From GCA-2725625 sp964574215 (GTDB lineage: Bacteria; Pseudomonadota; Alphaproteobacteria; Rhodospirillales; UBA2165), in contig CAZNLR010000063.1 in the NCBI GenBank assembly GCA_964574215.1, positions 1 through 21,262 of the forward strand: a DNA stretch of 21,262 bases, in the 5' to 3' direction. The notes beneath the pieces were generated by a model. That model saw nothing but the letters and a program-made list of their open reading frames with translations. It was not told where the DNA came from and searched no databases. The position numbers and the translations under genes were made by a program. Of this stretch, positions 15,452-21,262 are shown in pieces. The stretch's first letter is position 1. Every line of letters begins with the position of its first letter.

Positions 15452-16225
15452 GTGTCCGACATCTCTGATTTTGCCGCTCTGGCGGAACGGATGGCGGACG
15501 CCGCCCGACCCATCATCAAGAATTATTTCCGGTCGGATACCGACATCATCGACAAGGCGGACGCCACCCCGGTCACGGCGGCCGACCGGGAGGCCGAAGC
15601 AGCCATCCGCGGGATCATCGAAAAAGAATGCCCCGACCACGGAATATTCGGTGAGGAATTCGGCCGCGTACGGGACGACGCAAAATATGTTTGGGTGTTG
15701 GACCCCATCGACGGCACCAAGGCCTTCGCCACCGGCAAGCCGTTATTCGGCACCTTGATCGCCCTCACCCGCAACGGCATGCCCATCGTCGGCGTTATCG
15801 ATCAGCCCATCCTGGAAGAGCGGTGGGTGGGCGCCGAGGGACAGTCATCGACCCTGAACGGTACCGCCGTATCGGTGCGCCCCTGTGCTGCCGTCCCGGA
15901 CGCATGGATGTACACCACCACGCCCTACATGTTCGAGGGCGAAGACGTTGACGCCTTCAAGCGCCTGGCCGAGCAGGTAAAGCATCCTTTGTTCGGCGCC
16001 GATTGTTACGCCTATGGCCTCCTGGCCGCCGGAATGTGCGATCTGGTCTGCGAGGCCGACCTCAAACCCTACGACTACTGCGCCCTGGTGCCAATCATCG
16101 AAGGCGCCGGTGGTGTTATTACCGACTGGCAGGGTCAGGCGCTGCATCTGGATTCCGACGGGCGCGTCCTGGCCGCCGGCGACGAGCGGGCCCACGCCTT
16201 GGCGCTCGATGTTCTGAACAGCTGA
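15452..16225 (+). CDS. hisN: histidinol-phosphatase, inositol monophosphatase family (HisN)
   Basis: Dephosphorylates histidinol phosphate in histidine synthesis; Mg-dependent, cytosolic, 257 residues. Metal-site residues are all visible: GEEFG (67-71), WVLDPIDGTKAF (81-92, with D84 and D87), and PYDYCALVPIIEGAGG (206-221, with D208), followed by TDWQGQAL. The HisN-type ALVPIIEGAGG favours histidinol phosphate over inositol phosphate; a broader inositol phosphatase role is not excluded. The GTG start (15452) has AAAGGA (15438-15443) eight bases upstream. It is probably cotranscribed with the cytochrome gene and converges on the hydrolase gene with a 14-base gap lacking a terminator. Confidence 0.9.
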   Translation: MSDISDFAALAERMADAARPIIKNYFRSDTDIIDKADATPVTAADREAEAAIRGIIEKECPDHGIFGEEFGRVRDDAKYVWVLDPIDGTKAFATGKPLFGTLIALTRNGMPIVGVIDQPILEERWVGAEGQSSTLNGTAVSVRPCAAVPDAWMYTTTPYMFEGEDVDAFKRLAEQVKHPLFGADCYAYGLLAAGMCDLVCEADLKPYDYCALVPIIEGAGGVITDWQGQALHLDSDGRVLAAGDERAHALALDVLNS

Positions 16226-16239
16226 AATTCCGATAGTTC

Positions 16240-17964
16240 TCAGCCTTGATCAAGAGGCGACGGCGCGCCACCGGATACAAAGGTGCCCAGATGATTACCG
16301 GCCGTGATCGGCAGCAGTAAATGGGATGGATAGTCGGCATTGTGATAGACTGTGATCCGCGATGCAACTGGACGGGAAATCTGGCCTTGGCCGATCATTT
16401 CTATAAATGTCTTCGGCGACTCGTCATCGGCGCATTTGATCTTCAATTGGAGCCTTTCGCCGGGCTTCATTAAAATCGCGTAGGGACGAATTTCAATATT
16501 GAATTCATAAATTTCTCCAGGCGTCAGGGACTTTCTATCGCGATGAGAATGTACCGGTAGCCATGGTCGGGATGCTTGTTCGTCCAGTTTCCGCTGCGAC
16601 CCCCGGAGCCAGCCGCGCGTCAGCAGTTCTTCATTGCCGTCTTCGTCAATGTGATAGAGCGATGCGAACCATAGCACCTCAGAATCGTCGGTCGAGGCAA
16701 ACAGATTGAGAACGATGGGACCGCAAATTTCGGTTTCCTCCACCAATGGCGGCGTTTGAAATTTGATCTCTCCGTGATGGCCCGGCGCGTCATCAAAGGT
16801 CGAGTGATCATCGAATGACCAGAATTCATGCTCACTCAATAATCCATCGTTATGGAGATAAAACGGCGTCCACTTGGTTCCCGGCACCGGCCAGTCGTCC
16901 GCTTTTTTCCATCGGCCGGTATGTTCGACGAACAATTTGACCGGCGCTTCTTCCATCAGACCAGTATCGTTGCCCTTCAGCCAATGATCGAACCAGCGGA
17001 GCGATTCATAAGCTTGCTGGTGGAGCGGCCGTTCCAAGTAAATACCCGGACCCACCATAAGTTTTTTCGGTCCCGTCCAGTTTTCGAAAGCCCGCACGTC
17101 GCCCGCCAGATGAAAGGCATAACCTTTCCAATCACCGCCTGCATAGAGCGGTACCTTGGAGGCCGCCTCGAAATCCATAGCGCGCTCTTCGAAGTAGTCA
17201 TCATACATATTATGAATCAGGATTTCGCAGAACAACGGATTGACGCCCTGGTCGGGATTTTCCAACGCGTCCTTATAGGTGGGAACGGCGGCAATCTCGG
17301 GATCTGCCAACGCGTGGGACAGGGCCGCCTCGTATTTCTCATCACCCCATAATTCCCGGAGCGTATTCTTGATCCGGTAATCGGCGCCGTAGGTGGGGAG
17401 CCAGTGAGCCAAAAATCCGTGCGCTAGGATGCCGCCCCGGTAATAGAGATCGCGGTAGCCGTCGGTCCAACCATAGGGCGCGAAGATCGCTTTTAGAGAC
17501 GGCGGGTTGAGTGCCGCCACCCGTTTCTGCACCACGGCAAAATAGGAAACCCCAACCATGCCCACCTTACCGTCGCTCCACTTCTGATCAGCGAGCCATT
17601 CGATGGTGTCGTAGATGTCCTGGATGGATTGGGGGTCGGGATCGAGATTTCCGAAAAAGCCATCGGAGCCGTGCGTGCCACGCATATTGACGATGGCCAG
17701 CACATAGCCACGCCGAACATAAAAGTTATAGTCGCCCGTCTCGATCGAGGCCCATTGCCCGGAGAAGGCCACGGGCATCAATTCCTCGGATTGCTCGGCT
17801 GTGCTGTAGGGGTGCATGGCCAGGATAACCGGAAACTTTTCCGCCGAATCCGGCCGGAAAATGTCGCAATCCAGATTGAAATCGTCCGCAATGGGAATTT
17901 TTATACCGCGTTCGTGGGTGACGCCATAGTGCCGCGTTGATGTCTGCCAATCCGTCGAAAACAT
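16240..17964 (-). CDS. CocE/NonD family alpha/beta hydrolase (S15 peptidase-like)
   Basis: Cytosolic-looking serine hydrolase of 574 residues with no signal peptide; relatives cleave esters or X-Pro amides. The alpha/beta-hydrolase part has MRGTHGSDGFFG (94-105) as oxyanion loop region and the nucleophile S140 in GMVGVSYFAV (GxSYxx). An alpha-helical cap (about 165-270) is followed by a C-terminal jelly-roll (about 345-574). The third-residue region reads GPGIYLERPLHQQ (305-317) instead of GPWxH, so the catalytic His is not at the usual place. The Asp region AGGDWKGYAFHLAGD (275-289) is also atypical. ATG at 17964 has a G-rich site upstream. It begins 35 bases after the permease stop, so it is probably in one operon with it; its substrate may be what that transporter imports. 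Confidence 0.85.
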   Translation of the reverse strand: MFSTDWQTSTRHYGVTHERGIKIPIADDFNLDCDIFRPDSAEKFPVILAMHPYSTAEQSEELMPVAFSGQWASIETGDYNFYVRRGYVLAIVNMRGTHGSDGFFGNLDPDPQSIQDIYDTIEWLADQKWSDGKVGMVGVSYFAVVQKRVAALNPPSLKAIFAPYGWTDGYRDLYYRGGILAHGFLAHWLPTYGADYRIKNTLRELWGDEKYEAALSHALADPEIAAVPTYKDALENPDQGVNPLFCEILIHNMYDDYFEERAMDFEAASKVPLYAGGDWKGYAFHLAGDVRAFENWTGPKKLMVGPGIYLERPLHQQAYESLRWFDHWLKGNDTGLMEEAPVKLFVEHTGRWKKADDWPVPGTKWTPFYLHNDGLLSEHEFWSFDDHSTFDDAPGHHGEIKFQTPPLVEETEICGPIVLNLFASTDDSEVLWFASLYHIDEDGNEELLTRGWLRGSQRKLDEQASRPWLPVHSHRDRKSLTPGEIYEFNIEIRPYAILMKPGERLQLKIKCADDESPKTFIEMIGQGQISRPVASRITVYHNADYPSHLLLPITAGNHLGTFVSGGAPSPLDQG

Positions 17965-17999
17965 CTTGCCCCCCAGTTTGTTATATTTCGATGTTTAAT

Positions 18000-20027
18000 C
18001 TATCCGAAGAATATTGCCGGATGAAAGAAAATACCCATGATCTGATCGTAGAGCACATACATGAGCACCCAACCACAGGCCGCATAACCGAAACAGATCT
18101 TCCAATTATAACCACCCCAACGATACAGATAGACGGCGATAAAGATGGGCAGAGCGACCACCTGACCGAACAGGAAAGTTAAGGCGACGATGCCCAGCAT
18201 GTAGCCGAAAAACTGAACGGACCGACCCAAATCGGCTCTTCCCACGGCTTTTGATATTTCGACCCCGAGGCCGCCGCCACTTCTAATGCCGCGAACCAAA
18301 TCTCTTGTATCGAACAGGAAGATCAGTGCCGTGGTTGCGATTGCCGCTGTAGATATTACCAATGGGAACTGCTGCGCCTCATATTCCCATTGTTGCGATT
18401 CTAAATTGGACCAGGCAAAAAGAACCAGCAGGATGGTGGTAATGGGCCAGGAAAAGATGGGGTTTTTACCTGATCCTTCTATAGCCGCCTGGGTATTCGC
18501 CTGGGTTTCTGCCTGGGATTCCACCTGGGATCCCGGGGGCGTTTTTGATTTAAATAATCCGAGGCCTGCAATTGCCAAAGTAATGACGATCAAGGCCACG
18601 ATGATCAGAACGATCGGCCGGGTATATACCCAGGTATAGTCTTCATAAAGCTGCAGGCTGAGGAGCAGGTTATCCTCCATCAGCGCCCCCAGAACCAAGG
18701 CCAGGATCAAGGGCGGACGCGGCCATTCGCCCTGTTTCATAATATAGCCGATGGCGCCGAAAGCGAGGCAGACCCACCAGTCCCCCATGGTCGCCGTTGC
18801 CAGCCACGACCCCATAAGAACGAAAACGGTAACGCCGGGAACGATCAGATGTCCGGGCACGAAGGCGACCTTGGCCACCTGACGGCTCAGCACCATCAAA
18901 AGCGCCGCCGCCACAATATTGGCGACCACGATGTCCCAGACCATGGAAAAAGTGAGGTCCAGATTATCGGTCAGCATTTCCGGTCCGGGGCGCAACCCCT
19001 GGATAACCAGCGCACCCAATAGGATGGCCGTACCCAGACTGCCGGGAATACCGAAGGCCACGGTGGGTATGAGGGCGCCGCCTTTGGCCGCATTGTTAGC
19101 TGCCTCGGGCGCGATGACGCCCCTGATATCCCCGTGGCCGAACTGTGATTTATCCTTTGAGCTTTGCACCACATGGCCGTAGGCAATCCAGTCGACCACC
19201 GACAGGCCCAGGCCCGGCAGCATGCCCACATAAGTGCCGAGAAGCGCACAGCGGGCCGTCAGCCATTTGTACTTGATGGCGTCCTTGAACCCCCGCATAA
19301 GGCCGCCGTCGCCGCTCTGGTCCTTGGGCACCCGGGAGATGGAAGTATTGCGGACGGCCATTTCCAACAGTTCCGGCAGAGCAAACAGGCCCAACACGAT
19401 GGGAATGATGGGAATGCCGTCGATCATGTAGTCGTTGTCGAAATGATAGCGCGGTACACCGGAGGCCTCGGCATATCCGACCGTCGTCACCAGCAGACCC
19501 AACATGGCTACGGTGATGCCTTTGAGGACCGATTTACCCGAGACCGAGCCCACCATGGCCAGGCCCAGCACCGCCAGCATGAAAAATTCCGGCACGCCGA
19601 AGGACAGGATCATGGGCAGTAGAATGGGCAACGACACCGCCATGATCAGCGCGCCGACCACACCGCCGAAAGCCGAGACCGTAAAGGCCGCCCCGAAGGC
19701 CCGCCCCGCCTGCCCCTTTTTGGCCAAAGGGTAACCGTCGAGAATGGTCGCCTGGGACGCCGCTGTGCCGGGAATACCCAACATCACCGAGGAAATGGTG
19801 TCGCTGGTGGTGGTGACCGCATACATACCCAGCAACAACGCAAAGGCGGGTGCCGGGTCCATGCCAAAAGTAAAGGGCAGCAGAATGACCAGCCCGATGA
19901 TGCCGCCCAGGCCGGGAACGGCACCCATCCATAGGCCGATAAAAACGCCCAGCATTAAATAGCCGATGGCCGGCCATTGAAAGACCAGCAGCAAGCCCGC
20001 CAGCATACTGTCTATCATGCCATCCAT
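18000..20027 (-). CDS. tripartite tricarboxylate transporter permease, TctA-TctB fusion
   Basis: Inner-membrane part of a TTT-family uptake system. It has 675 residues: a TctA-type large subunit (1 to about 494) and a TctB-type small subunit (about 523-675). TctA shows the repeated motifs GAVPGLGGIIG (35-45) and GMLPGLGLSVVDW (268-280), SVMLGIPGTAASQATILDGYPLAKKGQAGRA (80-110) and AFGIPGSLGTAILLGAL (324-340). The TctB part has four hydrophobic segments (about 527-541, 556-573, 607-635 and 646-668). Most TTT loci encode TctB separately; here no tctB gene exists. The joining linker (about 495-522) is made of a 12-base tandem repeat. ATG at 20027 has no clear ribosome binding site; Met4 is an alternative start. 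Confidence 0.93.
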   Translation of the reverse strand: MDGMIDSMLAGLLLVFQWPAIGYLMLGVFIGLWMGAVPGLGGIIGLVILLPFTFGMDPAPAFALLLGMYAVTTTSDTISSVMLGIPGTAASQATILDGYPLAKKGQAGRAFGAAFTVSAFGGVVGALIMAVSLPILLPMILSFGVPEFFMLAVLGLAMVGSVSGKSVLKGITVAMLGLLVTTVGYAEASGVPRYHFDNDYMIDGIPIIPIVLGLFALPELLEMAVRNTSISRVPKDQSGDGGLMRGFKDAIKYKWLTARCALLGTYVGMLPGLGLSVVDWIAYGHVVQSSKDKSQFGHGDIRGVIAPEAANNAAKGGALIPTVAFGIPGSLGTAILLGALVIQGLRPGPEMLTDNLDLTFSMVWDIVVANIVAAALLMVLSRQVAKVAFVPGHLIVPGVTVFVLMGSWLATATMGDWWVCLAFGAIGYIMKQGEWPRPPLILALVLGALMEDNLLLSLQLYEDYTWVYTRPIVLIIVALIVITLAIAGLGLFKSKTPPGSQVESQAETQANTQAAIEGSGKNPIFSWPITTILLVLFAWSNLESQQWEYEAQQFPLVISTAAIATTALIFLFDTRDLVRGIRSGGGLGVEISKAVGRADLGRSVQFFGYMLGIVALTFLFGQVVALPIFIAVYLYRWGGYNWKICFGYAACGWVLMYVLYDQIMGIFFHPAIFFG
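18487..18534 (-). repeat. 12-base tandem repeat (four units) encoding the TctA-TctB linker
   Basis: Four consecutive 12-base units, each with the core CCTGGG (GCCTGGGTATTC, GCCTGGGTTTCT, GCCTGGGATTCC, ACCTGGGATCCC on the plus strand). Read on the minus strand they encode SQVESQAETQANTQA. Because the unit is a multiple of three, copy-number change would lengthen or shorten the linker without a frameshift. Confidence 0.8.
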
Positions 20028-20070
20028 GGTTCAAATTTTTCCGGACATATCGGATTTAGGAAATTGACTA

Positions 20071-20111
20071 AAAAAATTTGGCCGATCCCGAATCAAATCG
20101 AAACCGGCCAA
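20071..20111 (-). terminator. intercistronic terminator or attenuator between the binding protein and the permease
   Basis: On the minus strand TTGGCCG (20105-20111) pairs perfectly with CGGCCAA (20078-20084) across a 20-base loop, and is followed by AATTTTTTT. It lies between the binding-protein stop and the permease start. It would let the binding protein be made in excess of the permease, as often seen in binding-protein transporters. The loop is rather long, so partial read-through is likely. Confidence 0.55.
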
Positions 20112-20124
20112 TTCGTCCCGATTA

Positions 20125-21219
20125 CTATTTCTTTTGTTTCTTTTTCTTTCTCGAAAACTTACTGCCTTCCTTAATATAGCTTTTCAGGAACGCCACATGC
20201 TTAGCCGGTGCATTTTTCATGGCGCCGATAATTTCCGCGCCTTTGGCCGGGTCGACATAAGGCAGATTGAAAGAGAACATTTTCTTTTGTTCCGCCAGAT
20301 AGGCCGGGTCTCGCGCTACATTGCCGAAGCTCGTCCTCAGAATTTCAACCGCCTCCTTGGGTGAATTCGGCGGCAACATGGCCGTATAGCTCATGCCGTT
20401 GAGGGTGGTGGTCATCCATTTATAGACTTCGTACTTCTCACCGGACGGCACTTTGCCCTTGAGCTTCTTATAGTGATCCTCGAAGTTCGGCGTGTCGCCC
20501 ATGATCTTGCTGGCTGTTTGCTTGTAGCCCGGCCACGGATAATACCAAAGGGTCGTCGCCTTGCCGGGAGTCACCAACGCTTTTTCGGCGGAGAGCCGGA
20601 ACAGGTTGAGACCGATGGTCTGAATGGCGACCTCTTCACGGCGCATAGCATTGAGGACTTTTTTGGCCCCGCCGAAACCGGTGGTGTATTTGTAATCGAC
20701 CCCCATCAGATCAAGGGTAATGCGGCCGAACAGATCGAACCGGATGGTCGGCTTCTGGCCTCCGTAAATGGAGCCCTTCATACTCATGACGGTGTCGCGG
20801 TTCTTGACGGCGGCGGTTCGGATATAAAGCAGGCTAGGATTAAGGAACGAGCCGATGAATTCCAATTTGGTGTAATCGGCGCGAAAGCCCTTTTTCTTGA
20901 CCATCTGGGCAACCGGGTCATAAGGCGAAAACGCCATGGTCAACCCATCCGGCTTGGCTTTTTCATAGGTGAAATTCCAATCCTTATTGCGCCCGACATT
21001 TTTGGGAACAATCTTCGGGCTGCCAGGAATATGTTTGGCCCAGAATTTCGCGAACGACCGGACAGTCGCATCGGCGCCGCTACCGGCGCCGCGGCCGATC
21101 AGAACGGTGATTGTTTTACCTGCATAGAAATCTTTGGCCGACGCCGTTTCCGGCAGGGCAAAGCCGGTTACGGCAACGCTTATCGCCGTTAATCCGGATA
21201 ATAAATATGGGGCTGACAT
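20125..21219 (-). CDS. TctC-type (Bug family) periplasmic substrate-binding protein
   Basis: Periplasmic solute receptor of the tripartite tricarboxylate transporter, 364 residues. The signal peptide has a hydrophobic core (about 6-22) and ends ETASA-KDF (cleavage near residue 28). YAGKTITVLIGRGAGSGADATVRSFAKFWAKHIPGSPKIVPKNVG corresponds to the family's first lobe, but the usual PGAGG loop is replaced by VGRNKDWNF. KPDGLTMAFSPYDP and later GGAKKVLNAMRREEVAIQTIGLN are typical. The C-terminus ends in an unusual basic tail, KFSRKKKKQKK. ATG at 21219; an in-frame stop just upstream rules out a longer start, and no Shine-Dalgarno is visible. The ligand is probably an organic anion and is not predictable. 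Promoter sequences may lie outside the window. Confidence 0.85.
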   Translation of the reverse strand: MSAPYLLSGLTAISVAVTGFALPETASAKDFYAGKTITVLIGRGAGSGADATVRSFAKFWAKHIPGSPKIVPKNVGRNKDWNFTYEKAKPDGLTMAFSPYDPVAQMVKKKGFRADYTKLEFIGSFLNPSLLYIRTAAVKNRDTVMSMKGSIYGGQKPTIRFDLFGRITLDLMGVDYKYTTGFGGAKKVLNAMRREEVAIQTIGLNLFRLSAEKALVTPGKATTLWYYPWPGYKQTASKIMGDTPNFEDHYKKLKGKVPSGEKYEVYKWMTTTLNGMSYTAMLPPNSPKEAVEILRTSFGNVARDPAYLAEQKKMFSFNLPYVDPAKGAEIIGAMKNAPAKHVAFLKSYIKEGSKFSRKKKKQKK

Positions 21220-21262
21220 AGATAAGGAATTTTCTTTATGAATGTCAGATGGTTAGCAAGAG

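Noticed and set aside
1..21262. CRISPR array, prophage, integron, toxin-antitoxin or biosynthetic cluster
   Set aside because: No spaced direct repeats, phage genes, integrases other than XerC, toxin-antitoxin pairs or biosynthetic assembly-line genes were seen; XerC has chromosomal DUF484 context.

Overview
The window looks like a chromosomal segment of an alphaproteobacterium, probably a Rhodospirillales-like lineage. This is inferred from gene order (F1 operon beginning with atpH next to priA, fsa, DUF484 and xerC; kdsB-pheA opposite a membrane-anchored cytochrome c) and from protein style. It has not been tested by phylogeny. Coding density is high. No transposase, integron, prophage, tRNA or CRISPR array was seen.

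Layout. (1) 1-3902, minus strand: the 5' part of atpA (cut by the window edge), atpH, then priA. (2) 3953-6357, plus strand: fsa (transaldolase-like), a DUF484 protein and the tyrosine recombinase xerC, tightly packed with xerC overlapping DUF484. (3) 6400-9871, minus strand: a small single-span membrane protein of unknown function, then the unit SRP RNA - dnaX - ybaB/ebfC - recR, the same order as in Bacillus subtilis (scr-dnaX-yaaK-recR). (4) 9966-12474: a cupredoxin-like lipoprotein (minus), then nudC and a soluble orphan histidine kinase (plus). (5) 12520-14671, minus strand: a hot-dog thioesterase, pheA and a divergent kdsB. (6) 14876-16225, plus strand: membrane-anchored cytochrome c and hisN. 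(7) 16240-21219, minus strand: a tripartite tricarboxylate transporter (TTT) locus made of a TctC-type binding protein, a TctA-TctB fusion permease and a CocE/NonD hydrolase.

Functionally most of the window is housekeeping: ATP synthesis, replication restart, clamp loading, recombinational repair, chromosome resolution, protein targeting, NAD(H) cap/pyrophosphate hydrolysis, phenylalanine and histidine synthesis, and LPS sugar activation. The accessory part is the right-hand end. There a binding protein delivers an unknown organic anion to a fused permease, and a co-directional S15-type hydrolase probably acts on the imported ester or amide.

I found no clear unknown multi-gene system. The features most worth checking are: the fused TctAB permease with a minisatellite-coded linker and its hydrolase partner; the hydrolase's non-canonical His/Asp regions; a cupredoxin-like lipoprotein that seems to lack the copper-binding cysteine; a KdsB with altered signature motifs; a REP-like perfect palindrome inside xerC; and an apparently leaderless priA.
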